Positions 44,554-57,258 of a DNA stretch of 64,000 nucleotides are shown here, one piece after another. This DNA comes from Annona cherimola (taxonomy: Eukaryota; Streptophyta; Magnoliopsida; Magnoliales; Annonaceae), in assembly GCA_030490835.1 (NCBI GenBank), contig CM059975.1, positions 49,343,174 through 49,407,173 on the forward strand. The letters are read 5' to 3'. Position 1 is the stretch's first letter, and each line of letters begins with the position of its first letter. Below the pieces are notes generated by a model. The model did no database searches. It was not told the DNA's origin and saw only the letters and a program-made list of their open reading frames with translations. A program made the position numbers and the translations under genes.

Positions 44554-47152
44554 TGATAACTCTGCAAAAGTGAGGTTATCATTTCCTAATTTTCATCGAG
44601 TTTTGAATGATAGTTAAGGAACAATGCATAGATTTGCATAAAAATTGCATTAGTTTGCATTAGTGGTACTCTTTTGTCTAGTTTTCATAATTTGCACATT
44701 TAGAGCATATTTTTATCTTTGCGGCATATAAATTTCATGCATTCCATAGAAGCATGTTACTCATTTTAGTTCTTTTCATTTGTTATAGGGCAGGGGACTT
44801 GATGACTTAAAGCCTTTTGAAGGATGAAAACAAGGGAAATGCTTGTTGGAGTTGAATTTTGATTAGGTTTGGTAGACCAATTGGCTCTCCAACGCCACAC
44901 TTTTGAAGCCCTGTGCCGGTGCCAACTACCTTGCACCTCGGTGTCACTTCACATGTGTGAGTGTTTGCACATATCTCACGCTGGCTATAAGAGGGGGTAT
45001 AAATATATAAGTTTATGGTTTGAGCAAAGCAACTGGGAGCTTGTGTAAGCAGCCAAACAAGGAGAACAAGAAGGATTTCAAGCAAAATGAAGATATTGAA
45101 GTGAAGATTCAACTTAGGTGGTAGAAACTGTTGGAATCAATGGCAAATTAAGCACAATCCATGTTTTGATGATTAACAACTCAATTTGAGATTGATTAGG
45201 GTACTAATGAGATTTGTTAAAATTGGTTAAAGGCTAAAAACTTAGATTTCAGAACTTGACAGACCAAGTCGCAAAGCCAAGTCGATTTAGCCATCGACTT
45301 GAATGAAGTCGATACCCAAGTCGACTCTAAGATCGACTTCAGATGAGGCAAAACCTTCTAGCACTGAAATTGGGAATCAAGACAGGTGAAGTCGCAGTCC
45401 AAGTCGACTCCAGCTGTGACTTGGGTGAAGTCGCAGACCCAAGTCGACTCTACTATCGACTTCAGATGTTCAAACCTTCTAGCGTTGAAATTGGGGCAAG
45501 AGACAGGCGAAGTCGTAACTGAAGTCGACTCCGTATGCGACTTGGGTGAAGTCGCATTCCCAGGTCGACTCCACATGCGACTTGAGTGAAGTTGGACCCC
45601 AAGTCGACCTAGGCATCCGACTTGAGTCAAGCTGAAGACAGATACAGTCCAGACAAGAGAATGTTCATGAATTAATCATTCAAGATAGTATATCATTCAA
45701 GGGAAAATCATTGGCTACATTTATGGACTGCAAAATCAAGAAAATCTAATATTACAAGTTCAAGGCCATGAACACAAAGCTTCCAGGAGAAGATGAACAA
45801 GCTAAGTTCCAAGATTAAACTTTTAAGATCAAGAGTATTAATGGAAGAACAAGTTATGAGATGAATAACACGCAATCAAGATCACTTACAAAGAAATCCA
45901 AGTTCCATCATGTGCATACAAAAAGTGAAGTCGCATCTGAAGTCGACTTCACCTGCGACTTGGGTCAAGTCCAAGACCAAGTCGACCTGAAGTGGAACTT
46001 GAAGATACTGGAGACCGAAGTCGCAACCGAAGTCGACTCCAGTCTGCGACTTGGGTGAAGTCGCATCCGAAGTCGACTTCACATGAGAATTGAGTCGCAA
46101 CGGTCGGAAAAATTCGAACATTGGCGCATTAAATGCGCACCACTTACCTCCAAATGTTCGAATTTACTCCGCCATAATAAAAGAGCATTCAAGTGGACGT
46201 GCTAGAGGTTAGAGAAAGCCTTTACTGTGATCAACTACCATCCTCTCTAAGCATTAAGTGATCTAAACAAGTTTCAAGTGAAGAACTTTGCTCCAATTTG
46301 CTGAAAGCTACATCGCTGATCAAATCTTTCCTTCTACAAGTTCTTTCACAAGCTGAAACCTGCCCACATAACCTGTAAAGTGTAGCTTCTTTTATTTGTA
46401 TTTGATACTTGGTTTGATATTGGTGATTTGAACCAAGTGAAAGCAAAGTAGCGTTGTGACTCGTCACCTTCTTGTGCTGTGTTTTATTCAAGCCCTTTAG
46501 AGTTGGAATCTAGAAGAGAGCTGCTGCTCTAGCTATATTTGACAATACATTAGTGGAACCCAAGTCACAACGGGTGTAAGCTTGGAAGAGCGGAGTAGGG
46601 AAGGTTGCCCGAACCACTAAAAAATCTGTGTCTACTGTTGTGGTTTGCATTTCTACTTTTATTTCTTTATTTCTCTCCATATTATTCATTTGTTTCATTA
46701 AGGGGATTAAATTAAACAGGGAGAAAATTTCTGTTTAAGTGAAAATTTTAAAATGCCCAATTCACCCCTCCCCTCTTGGGTAATAGCCATAAACTCGGGA
46801 CCAACAGAAATTAGCAAGTTTCATCTCGTCTTTCTCTTTCCTTACATACATTGCTTCTTCTCTTTTGTTGGGATGTACCTAAACTTGGTTTTTATAGAAT
46901 TTAATTTCATGTTCATGGGCTAAACTCCAAAGGATGAGAAATTGAGATGATTTGACTCTTAAACTATGTTATCTTGGTTTGGTATGGTTTGAATGGGAAT
47001 ATATAGTTGCAGTAACCTTGTGATGTGTAGAATTACCTGTACATGTGATGTTTAATGTTCTTTACAAGCCTAGCTAACTTGTAAATTGATATATTCGCTG
47101 GATTCATGCTTGGAAGAGATGAGTCTAGACAAGATTCACATGTATGAAACTG
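44554..47152 (+). repeat. LTR of family H, truncated, split by solo LTR S5
   Basis: It starts with the 28-nt hairpin TGATAACTCT ... GAGGTTATCA (44554-44581). Only 44554-45128 and 46812-47152 belong to it. The GGTATAAATATATAAG promoter-like site near 44995 and the GCCGGTGCCAAC motif correspond to those in the copy at 38676. The right part (GTTCATGGGCTAAACTCC, then CTTGTAAATTGATATATTCG) aligns with 39405 and 39560. It stops at the G repeat, so the 3' third is missing. Confidence 0.7.
45129..46806 (+). repeat. Solo LTR S5 (Sirevirus family S, 1678 bp)
   Basis: It starts TGTTGGAATC and ends GGGACCAACA. The flanks GAAAC (45124-45128) and GAAAT (46807-46811) form a target duplication with one mismatch. 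It has AAGTCGAC arrays at 45260-45620 and 45928-46100, the GGCGCATTAAATGCGCACC palindrome near 46121, a TAATAAAAGAGC TATA-like site, and the CCCAATTCACCCCTCCCC tail. It is inserted in an H LTR. Confidence 0.92.
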
Positions 47153-48910
47153 TTCGCAATCTCACCGTAAGTGCACGAGTCATAGATTGTAGTATATAAA
47201 ATATCGATCCACAGGAAATTTGGGACTATAAACTTTGCCTTTAAATGATTTCGTGTCGAATAAAACAGAAAAGTGGAAGGGAATATCATAAATAAAATGA
47301 AAAAGAAATAGAAAAAATGGGAAGATAAAATTTGCAAATTAGAACGAGTAGAGAATAAGAGTGCAAGTACCTAGGGCCTGGGATTTCACATACGTCTTTT
47401 GCAACGGGTAGTGGTATAATTATTTAATCTGGATATTGTCTGTTAAAGGAGAACAAACCCTAATTTATCCTTGCACCTTCTCTCGAAACCTACTAGGCGT
47501 ACCCTAATTTTCTTAACCACCTATTCTCATGGGATTAAGTTAATTAGAATCCATTAAGTTCTGTGGTTTGTTCATGGAATTCCTCAAGGTCATCATGTCT
47601 ATTCTCATGGTCTTAGATTTCCAGGTTTAATATCTTGATTATCGTATATTAGGTTTCCACATCTCGGTTCCATCACCTAATATACGAAATTATGCTAAAG
47701 TACGGGCCAATGTACAAAGCAAGCATTAAAATCACAAGGTATTAAATTAACAACAATATCCACCATAAATAAATTAAAAACCCACACCATGCTACATTGT
47801 ACTCATGCTACATCCTAAACCCTAGATTTAGGGTTTAGTCAAGCATGCTTAAGTCCAAAATAAAATTAAAATTCAAATTCATCTTAAACAAGACAATTAA
47901 AATTTAAAAGGGAAAAAATAGAAAAGCTTATTGGTTTGAAGCCCCGATGGTGTGTCGGCCGCTCCGCGCAACTCGCCAGTCCGCCTTTTTCCCGTGCTCT
48001 CCACCTCCTTGCTCTCTCTCTTTCTCTCTCAAATTTCTGCCTTGTTGCTCGTCTAAAATCTGCCTCCACGTTTTGCCCACTGCCCCTTTTATACCTTCAT
48101 ATCCTGATCCGTACGCAATATGTAATTGCGTAAAATCTGATTTCAACGCATATGCTGGTGGGCCCCATCTTGCTGGACGCAATTTGAATTGCGTTGCAAC
48201 TACCTACGCGAATCGGTTGGATTGCGTTAATGGGAATAGGTGGCTGGATTTTTGAACGGCTGAAAATTGGGATTGCTAATTAGATGGCTGGAATTAGTTG
48301 CTGGAGTATAATTCTTTAAACGGTGGACAACTTGTCAAAAATTGGATGGCTAATTGGTGCTGATTTTGCTAAGGGCGGTGGCTGATAAAAATTGGACGGC
48401 TAATTTTCTGGACAACATGATTATCTGAATTTTTGCATGATATAATTAACGGCTGAGATTTTGTTTAATTTCTGAACACGTTAACTTGCAGAATTTTCAG
48501 CCGTTGATTTCTGTTGGGCTACACATGTAGTTTTCTGGACAGCTTGGATCAAAGAGGCTGGGCAGCTGGATCTCTGATCGGTGGCTGAAAATAAAAATTG
48601 GACGGCTGGGATTTTACATGAACGGTGCTGGATTGGCATGATACAAATTCTGGACGGTAGGAAATATGGACAGCTGCAGTGGCCTTGATCTGGACGTTGA
48701 TGATTGGGATTAATGGACGGTGCATTTTATTTTCTGCATGTGATTTAGTTGCTGAATTTTGAACGGCCTGATCTTGTGGACGTTGCATGGTTGATATGCT
48801 TGCTTTCTGAAATAAATGGACGGTTTGGATGCATGGATCTGGACGGTGATGATGGGCTGGAATTTTGGACCATTGATTTCTGGTAGGCCACATCAAAGGA
48901 CGGTGCTGAT
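47153..48910 (-). repeat. LTR-like repeat, family G, copy 2
   Basis: It starts TGTTCGCAATCTCACCGTAA and matches copy 1 (41191) for about 550 bp, then continues. Near 47934-48080 is a G+C-rich part with TCTCTCTCTTTCTCTC. From 48250 a degenerate array of GGACGGT / GGACGGC words follows, about 18 in 660 bp. The right boundary is unknown. Short ORFs here on both strands look fortuitous. Confidence 0.55.
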
Positions 48911-49394
48911 CCTGCTTTGGACTTTTGCAAAATCTGATGGGCGGTAGAATCCTTTGCCTCAGTTTGCTTTCAAATCATTTTATATTTCTTAGATGCTTGT
49001 TTTGATGATAATATTTTTAAGATAATGTGTGATTTTTTTGGATATATATTTTGAAAGTATTCCATCTATCATTATATTTTCTACATTTTAGATTAAGGAA
49101 GGTTATTGATTGTTGAGACTTGAACTTCCTAAGAGAGTCTAATATAAATCTAGTTTTTATGAAATTCATTAGATTATTACATGAAATTTTAGTTTTCAAT
49201 AATAATAATAATAATAAATTTATAATATTCAATGTAATTTTTTAGTATCCTAAAGCCGAGACTTCTTTTTATTTATTTATGATCAAAAAAATTTTAACCC
49301 CAACACAACCATTTTTTTATATGTGAATTTTTTTTATCATTTGATGCATGAGAGATGAGTTTTAACAATCTAAGGATTTTCTGAAATTGCATCA
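48911..49394. other. Unassigned AT-rich sequence with AAT microsatellite
   Basis: An (AAT)n tract lies near 49198-49216. The rest is AT-rich and shows no gene. It adjoins the truncated RT of S6. Confidence 0.5.
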
Positions 49395-51631
49395 ATTTAG
49401 CTCGCCCATCATGCTCATTTCGAATTCACTCTGCATAATCTCAGGAAATTCTTGGCACAGAGTTTCATTTGTAGCACCGAATATTATATCATCCACATAA
49501 ATTTGAACAATTAAAATATTTCTATCCTTATATTTGATAAATAATGTTATATCAACTTTTCCTCTTTGAATGTCTTGATCAATCAAAAACTTGCTTAACC
49601 TTTCATACCAAGCTCTTGGAGCTTGTTTAAGTCCATATAATGCTTTTGTTAATTTGAAAACAAATTTTGATTGATCCTTCTCTTCAAATCCAGGAGGTTG
49701 TTCAACATATACTTCCTTATTTACGTATCCATTCAAAAATGCACTTTTCACATCCATTTGAAACAATTTAAAGTCCATGTGAGAAGCAAAAGTTAGTAGG
49801 ATACGTATGACTTCTAATCTAGCCACAGGAGCATAGGATTCTTCAAAATCAATTTCCTCTTCTTGGGAATATCCTTTGGCTACTAATCTAGCTTTGTTTC
49901 TTACTATAAGTCCACTTTCGTCTAATTTGTTTCTAAAAACCCATTTGGTACCAATAACTGTGCAATCTTTGGGTCTAGGAACTTGGTGTCATACTTTATT
50001 TCTTTCAAATTGATTTAGCTCTTCTTGCATTGCGGTGATCCAATTTTCATCATTAAGAGCTTGATCAATAGAGTTTGGTTTAATTTTAGATACAAAAGTA
50101 AATTCTCCACAAATATTATGTCTTAACCTTCTAGTTCTTATCCTTCATATATATTGTCAATAACTTGCTCAATTAGATGGTCATTTTTTAATTTTAAATC
50201 AGTAGGAGGTTTATAGAAATTATTATCTTCACTTACCCTTTCCTCCGTGGAATTCTCTTGCTTTGTTTTGGCTTCTCCTTGTTATTCTAACTGTTCCTTT
50301 TCTGAATTCTTTAATGCTTCATTTACATCACTTAACTCATCCTCCTTTTTAGGGTTTGGGTTAAATTCATCAAATACAACATGTATTAATTCTTCTACTA
50401 TTTGATTTCTTTTGTTAAAAACTCTATATTCTTTGCTATTTGATGAATAACCAAGAAATATTGCCTCATCACTTTTTGCATCTAACTTTTCCAAGTTTGA
50501 TTTTCCCTTATTTAACACATAGCAAGTACATCTAAAAGCATAGAACTATAAAATGTTTGGTTTTCTTCCCTTCCATAGTTTATATGGGGTCTTTTTCAAT
50601 ATTACTCTTATGGTAACTCGATTAAGTACATGGCATGTTGTACTTACAGCTTCACCCCAAAATCTTTTGGATAATTTACTCTCATTTAGCATGGTTCTAG
50701 CCATCTCTTGTATTGTTCTATTTTTCCTTTCAACTGCCCCATTTTGTTGGGGAGTTCTTGGTGCAGAAAATGTGTGGTGAATTCCTTTCTCATTGTGGAA
50801 TTCTATAAACCGTTTATTTTTAAATTCACCACCATGATCACTTCTAATGGATATGATTGTGTTTTGCTTTTTATTTTGCACCAAATTTGAAAAAGTGACA
50901 AACATAGAGAAGACTTCATCTTTGCTAGCTAAGAGTATTATTCATGTAAATCTTGAAAAATCATCAACTATGACAAATACATACTTTTTCCCACTGAGAG
51001 TTAAAATGTCAGATGGCTCGTAAAGATCCATATGTAGTAGTTTAAGTGGCCTGGTTGTTGAAATTTCCTTTTTGGTGGAAAATGACATTTTGGGTTAATT
51101 GGATAATTGACATGCTTTGCATATTTTGTCTTTGTCATATTTAAGCTTTAGCAATCGTTCCACTAGGCTCTTTTTCTACAAAGTCTTAATATTTGACATA
51201 TTTATATGTTCAAGCCTTTTATGCCATATCCATGGATCATTTTCAATGGCTATAAGACATTTTCCATCAAGTTCATCAAGACAAACTAAATATACATTTT
51301 CATATATTTTGCCACTAAAGACTATGTGATCATCATAAAAAATATTGCATACAGAGGATTCAAATACAACTTATAGCCTTTATCATACAATTGACTAATG
51401 CTCATTAAGTTGTGTTTGAGTCCCTCGATAAATAGTACATCGTCAATACATGCATTTGAATTTTCATACACATTTCCTTACCTTTAATTATACCTTTTTC
51501 GTTATTTCCAAATGCAACTGTTCCTTCACTACATGATTTGATCTTATGAAATAATCCTCTTTCTCCCGTTATATATCTTGAACAGCCACTATCCATGAAC
51601 CACATGTTGTTGGCCTTTGCTTTAAGACATA
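49395..51631 (-). pseudogene. pol: S6 pol remnant: protease, integrase, partial RT
   Basis: It starts with VCLKAKANNMWFMDSGCSRY at 51631, with an intact DSG protease triad. The integrase retains its second catalytic Asp and the Glu (ISIRSDHGGEF and AVERKNRTIQEMARTM at 50905-50546). The stretch NLEKLDAKSDEAIFLGYSSN follows at 50518-50282. The RT (49826-49392) has [39 protein letters not shown] and [11 protein letters not shown]. The coding sequence ends at SMMGELN, where the element is truncated. Several frameshifts separate these blocks. The catalytic residues are better preserved than in S2, but the absence of RNase H rules out activity. Confidence 0.88.
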
Positions 51632-52454
51632 CCTCTTCACTACTTGTATAGTTTGTTGAAGTGGTTTATCCCTCTAAAACTTCTGTTGCAGCAAGGAAGA
51701 TGTTGGTTTTTTCCTCCATCGTGGCCAAGCAACATATCCTCGCACAGTTTGAAGACTCATTGTCTTCATTCGATGAGTTGCTTGTTGTGGACGTTTCCTC
51801 ATTCATATACATTCCCCTTCCTTTAACCTTTTGAAATTTCTGGTTTTCATTTCGGTCTTTCTTCTCTCGTCGTTCCTTTGTCTTATTCTCCTCTGGTGTG
51901 GGATGTTGAGCTTGCATATGTCCCACTCCTCCACACCAATAGCACTTTGTTGTCTCCTTCTTTTTCTCCTTTCCATTTCTCTCCTTGAATTCTTTAAAAT
52001 TCTTTTCCTTTCTCACAAATTTTCTGAATCTTCGGGTGAGTAGGGTGATCTCTTCATCATCATTTTGAGAAGATGAAGTGGACTCATCTGAATTTGCTGT
52101 AGCCTCAAAGCAATTGCTCTTTTGTCCTTGTGCTGCTCTTCGTTCCTTCTCTTTATCAGATCATGTGACATGAGTGAGCTGATAAGATCTTCCAGCCTTA
52201 GAGTGTTTAGATGCTTTACTTCTTCAATAGTTGTGATCTTGGGAGTCCACGACTCAGGTAGAGCCCTTAGAATCTTCATAACCTGCTCAGATTCAGAAAT
52301 AACTTTCCCGAGACCTTTTAGTGCACTAGTGATCTTTGAAAATCTAGCAAACATTTTAGAAATATTTTCGGTCTCTAGCATTTTAAAGCTTTCTAGCTTC
52401 TAATCAAAATATTTCTTCTCCTCCCTTGGACTTGAGAAGTTCCTCATAAACTCA
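51632..52454 (-). pseudogene. gag: S6 gag remnant
   Basis: From 52381 down it has MLETENISKMFARFSKITSA, GKVISESEQVMKILRALPES and a basic SLMSHDLIKRRNEEQHK segment. A one-base shift follows, then RKEKNFKEFKER with a zinc knuckle CYWCGGVGHMQAQH, whose last Cys is His. Near 51666 lies the TEVLEG end, joined by deletion to pol. The N-terminal copia gag region is missing. The segment after the shift runs through the F/RKEKNF point without a break, unlike S7. Confidence 0.8.
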
Positions 52455-54017
52455 GGTGAATTGGGTATTTGAAAAATCTTTGCTCAAATAGAAATTTTCC
52501 CTTTTTGAAGTTAATCCCCACAATGAAACAATTAGTAGGATGGAGAGAAATAAAGCAATAAAACATAAGTAATCAAGCCACACTAAGAGACAGAGATTTA
52601 TAGCGGTTCAAGCAACCTCACCTACTCCACTCTTCCAAGCACACACCCGTTGTGTCTTAGGTTTCACTATTGTATTTCAATACAACTAGTGCAGCAGCTC
52701 TCTTCTAGATTCCAGCTCTAGGTGGCTTGTACAAATTCAGCACAAGTAGGTGACGAGTCTCACTCCAGTCACAACACTACTTTGCCTTCGCTTGGTTTCA
52801 ATTTCCAATATCAAACCAAGTGGAATAAATAAATAATTAACAAAAGAAAGATCTACATTTTACAAATTCGTGTAGGCAGTTTGCAGCACTTGGAAGAACT
52901 TGTAGAAGCAGTAGATGATTAAGCAAGGCAGCTTTCAGCAGTTTATATGCACAGTTCTTCTTCAAACTCTTTATAAATCACTTTAAATACAAAAGAGAGT
53001 GGAAGTTGAGCACATTCAATGTTTCTCTAACCACATCACGTTCCCTTGAAGATCCTTAAATAATGGGAAGTAAATTCAAATGTTTGGTGGTAGGTGGCAC
53101 ACATTTAATGCGCTAACATTCAAATTTTTTCGACCATAGCAAACCAAGTCGCATATGGAATCGACTTGGCATGCGACTTCATCAAAGTTGAAGCCACATG
53201 GTGGAGTCGACTTCGGGTACGACCTCACCCAAGTCGCAGACTGAAGTCGACTTTGGGTGCAATTTCGATCCTTCGACTTCCACTTCCAAGTTCCAGCTTT
53301 AGGTCCACTTGTGTCGAACTTGTCCCAAGTCGCAGGTGGAGTCGACTTCGGGTGCGACTTCATCAACCATTTGATTATCTTGGAACTTTGGGGTCTTGAA
53401 AGTGATCTTAATGTTGTGTATTTCCTTTTATTCTCTTATTCTTCATTAAATGTTTTTGGTATGCATTATTTTGCTAAAAAACTAAGCAATGTATTCTTCT
53501 CTTGAGAAGTTCTTCCTTGTGGCCTTGATTCATGATGATTGTCCTTCTTGATCTTGTTGTCCAAACTTCAATATAATGTTTTTGGATCATTAAGGGATAG
53601 TCACATGCTTGAGTCACACGCTTAGGTCGACTTGGACTTCGACTTTACCCAAGTCGCATGCTCAGGTCGACTTGAGATGCGACTTCACTTAAGTCGCATT
53701 GTGGAGTCGACTTGGAAAGTGACTTGACTCTGAGAACTCGAAGTCTTCAACAAAGTTATACCCTAGTCGCATCTGGAGTCGACTTGGGTTTGTGACTTCA
53801 CCCAAGTCGCAAGCGGAGTCGACTTCGACCGCGACTTCACCTGTCTCCGAGTCCCAATTTCAGCTTTGTCGAATTTAATGCACTTGAAGTCGATTCTGGG
53901 GTCGACTTAGGGATCGAATTGACCTGAGTCGACTTAGGACTACGACTTGACCTGCTATTTTTGAATCTTGAATTTTTAACCTTTGAAACACTTAGCAATG
54001 TCATTAGTGCTTAGCAG
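52455..54017 (-). repeat. Partial 5' LTR of S6 (minus strand)
   Basis: Read on the minus strand it holds AAGTCGAC arrays (53955-53600 and 53390-53150), the GCGCATTAAATGTG block near 53105, a TTATTTAAGGATC TATA-like site near 53052, and the CCTAGAGCTGGAATCTAGAA segment at about 52700-52725. About 70 bp at its start and the CACCCCTCCCC...CCAACA end are missing. Confidence 0.82.
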
Positions 54018-55962
54018 GTTAAGAAAAGCATGTTTAGTTGCTAGAAATTATGGATTAAAAATCTGTAAGATTTAAGTCTTGAAAGAGGCGTTGAAAGGAT
54101 GAAAAACGGGTCCTAACATGGCTATTTTGGAACCCAATGATAAATGGATTAAAATTCCAAAATTAGACCCTGAGTTATATGTTAATTAAAGGGTTTAATG
54201 ATGTTGAAATTGGAAGTAAGTTGTTGTGTTAAGAAATTTTAAGAAACACATAATATGTGTTATAAGTTGAACGTATGTGGAACGTATGTATGACCGAATG
54301 ATATATGACTTATGTGGAATTGCTAAAATTAAAAAATGCATAAATATGTGATGAAATGCATAAAAGGTTGTTGTATGAATGATGTTTGATTATCTCAAAT
54401 TTTGAGATTTAATATATGAAGTCTAAGATGTTAACTATGTGCGTAAAATGAGCATCGACAAAGGAAAAATGAAAAATAGATGATAAATGATAAATGGAAG
54501 GTAATTAACCTCCATATGATGATTTATGAATGAATTATTATGTGTTTACCCTAAATATGGGTTTAAAACAAAATATGGAATGGATGGTATGATGCACAAG
54601 TGAGTGCGATGTATGTGTACCCGACTTGAAATTCAAGTTGGTTATATGTTAAATGAATAATGGGTTGGAGAACTAAGTGTATGCAAGCAAATGAAATGTT
54701 ATGAATGCAATGCCATTGTTATGTGTATAGGCAAAGGCAAAGAAAAAGTAGATATGGAAAGCTAAGGCTAAGCAGGTAAGCAAGCAATTTTCTAAATGCT
54801 TCTTGTTTTATCAAAATATGATCAAAGGTTTATCAATAATGTTCTAAATGTTTGAATGGTTTAGCAAATGAATGTTTTAAAGTCTTTATAAGATGTTTAA
54901 GGATGGTCATTCCTTTAGTTCGATATGTGTTGAAATGCAATTTCAATTATTTCAAATGTTTTATGTTAAGTTTTATCAAATATTGGTGAAAAATGATGTT
55001 CCGCCGATAAGATGTTTAAGTAGATGGTGCAAAGAATTCTCTACATGAGAATGACAAGTTACCAAGTGTAAGAGGTATATAATGCCGGGGTGACTAAAAG
55101 TCATGCATGGAATGGAAATCAAGTAGGCTAGTCAAGGCAGAAAGCAGGACAAGGAGTCCGCCCTTGACGTTACCAAGTCGGAAGGTCCGGCGCCAAGGAT
55201 GGAAAGGATCATGTTATAAAAGTATGTTCTCCGAGCTAGCGTACCCTCACATGAAGGATTATGTCATGAATGGAAATGATGCATTTGCACATCCAATGTT
55301 TATGAAATGCCCAAAAATTGGGTTTACATGAATGCTTTCCATGAAAGATTTATGAAAAGGTTTCTATTCCAATTGGTAATTGATCACTTGCTAAGTGTCT
55401 TCTACCAAATAGAGAGAAATGTTTTTAAACAGTGTTGCCTTCAAAATGAATTTCCTGAAAGCCTATAGCTTTCTTATTGAGTTTCGACTCATGTTTTATT
55501 TTCCAAACCCAAAGACAGGTGAAAGGAAGGAGGCAAGGAGCATAGGTGGAGATTCAAGAATATATGAATTTCTATGAGTTACCTGTGTATAGATTTATGG
55601 ATTGTATGATTGTATGAATGAGGACATTAAATTGTGATTAAATGTTGTATAAGGATTTTGTTAAGTTTTATGACTATGGATGACGAAAAAATTTTATGGA
55701 CCAATGTTAAGGTATGTTTAATCATATTATGAAGGAGCTTGAATTTTATGATATAAGAGGTGTATATTCAAATGTTATAATGACCTAAAAAGGCATTTGA
55801 TGGAATTTAGAATGTGTAAATGGTATAAACTCCTAAGGAGTTAAGTTTAAGTAGATAAATATCAAATAAAGCCCGCCGTGTGACAGGACAATAATCCTGA
55901 TCTTGTTTACCAATCGATAAGGTCTTGGAGTAAGGTTGTGATGCTCGAGCTGGGGTGCCACA
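54018..55962 (+). repeat. 5' LTR (partial) of the Tekay-like element
   Basis: The left part is missing; the start is lost at S6. It shares GGCAAAGGCAAAG...GTAAGCAAGC (54730), GGTCATTCC (54905), GCTAGCGTACC (55235) and TTATTGAGTTTCGACTCA (55472) with K-A. It ends GGGGTGCCACA at 55962, five bases before the PBS. Confidence 0.75.
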
Positions 55963-55967
55963 GAAGT

Positions 55968-55979
55968 TGGTATCAGAGC
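55968..55979 (+). other. Primer-binding site (tRNA-iMet)
   Basis: TGGTATCAGAGC, a perfect complement of the plant initiator-Met tRNA 3' end, lies 5 bp after the LTR end. Confidence 0.88.
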
Positions 55980-56131
55980 ATGGATTGGTAAATAGGCATG
56001 GAAATTTTCTAAGTATGAAAAATTGATAGCATATGATGCTAGATATGTGATATATGATGAGTTATGTATGATTATGATGATTTGCATTATGATGTTTTGA
56101 ATATAGTTGACATGCTATGTTTAAATTTTAG

Positions 56132-56891
56132 ATGGCGGGCAAAGGAAAAAGGGGTATGAGTGATGATGAGCTTAGAAGGGAAATGGAGGAGGTGGAGCGT
56201 AGACAAAGATTAGAGGACCACATGAATAGATGGTGGAGATCTCAGCAAAATGAATTTCCCACCAGCTCCTCCAGGTTTTCAACCTAGGCACCCTCCACCA
56301 CAAGCTTAAGGAGTCTATGATGTCAACCCCCATCTACACAGGCAGAGTCTAGAGGAGTCCACGAGTCAGGCTCCTAGAGCAGAGGTTTCTACCACACCTC
56401 GTTCTGATCTCTCGGTCCCCACTGACCGTATTACGGCACAAGATATCCAGCATTTTTGGGATTATCTTCCAGCACCCACACCCCCAGACCTAGGCCCATG
56501 GTACAGGCTTGCCAATGGGTGTGTTCAATTTAGGCACGGGGTAAGTTGGGAACGAATACATCAGAAGGAGAAGGAGGTAGCCCTAGTAATAGAACAATGA
56601 TGGGCTCAAGGAATCATAGAAACCCCCATCTCACCTGGTCCTGATGACATGGTGTTACGTGTAGAGGAAGATGATGGTGAACCCAACCAGTTTGATAGTG
56701 ACGATGATGATGAGGATCCTATAGAGGAATTTCTCAACCCTGACGAGGAAGAGGAAAATGATGATGATAATGATGGTGGTAATGATAATATTGATTCCCC
56801 TGCATGGTCCGACACTAGCACTATTACCAAGGAACCCACAGAAGTCTCGCCTAGTAGGAGACATGATAGAAGAAGGGGTCCCAGTAGATGA
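56132..56891 (+). pseudogene. Acidic leader ORF upstream of gag, one frameshift
   Basis: An ORF starts at ATG 56132, 152 nt after the PBS (MAGKGKRGMSDDELRREMEE, then RRQRLEDHMNRWW). It shifts frame near 56257 in a TTTCCC run and goes on (PPAPPGFQPRHPPP, TAQDIQHFWDYL, CVQFRHGVSWERIHQKEKE) to 56891. There are single stops near 56309 and 56598. The end is strongly acidic (FDSDDDDEDPIEEF, NPDEEEENDDDN), followed by a basic RRHDRRRGPSR. About 250 codons in total. I recognise no domain. It could be a Tekay-type accessory ORF or the split N-terminus of gag, but a stretch of about 370 nt separates it from gag. Confidence 0.5.
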
Positions 56892-57258
56892 TAAATTTTT
56901 CTATGATTTCATGAATTTATATGTAAGTATAAATGTATATATCGAGTGTGGCTGATGATGCTATGGTTTTCTATGATGATTTGGCATGCACAAAGGTATG
57001 ATCTATCTATATAAATGTGCTATGCCATAATGTGTTGGAATTTAGTTTCATAATGGAATGCTTGAGTTATGTGAAAGATGTTAATACATGAATGATGGAT
57101 TATGAATGGTTATAATGACATAACTATGCATGAGGTAAGTAACTATGAATGACTATGAGTATGAATGATTATGAAAGTCTGGATGACTATGTTGATGGAT
57201 AATAGAATGTGACATACTGGATGATCTGGTTATGTTAAATTAACCATATGATGATGAG

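Larger units (their letters stand above)
49395..54017 (-). mobile_element. Truncated Sirevirus-like copia element S6 (minus strand)
   Basis: Reading down from 54017 there is a partial LTR (54017-52455), gag missing its 5' part, and pol through the RT palm, where it is cut at 49395. RNase H, the env-like ORF and the 3' LTR are absent. Two internal deletions are visible. One near 52455 joins LTR to gag and removes the LTR end, the PBS and the gag start. One near 51632 joins mid-gag directly to the protease. Neither end shows a target duplication. Confidence 0.85.

Noticed and set aside
47928..48255. Overlapping short ORFs on both strands
   Set aside because: They lie in a G+C-richer part of repeat G, conflict with one another and show no domain.
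56606..56864. Minus-strand Ser- and Ile-rich ORFs opposite the acidic leader ORF
   Set aside because: Complement of GAT/GAA repeats. The plus-strand ORF has the varied composition of a real coding sequence.
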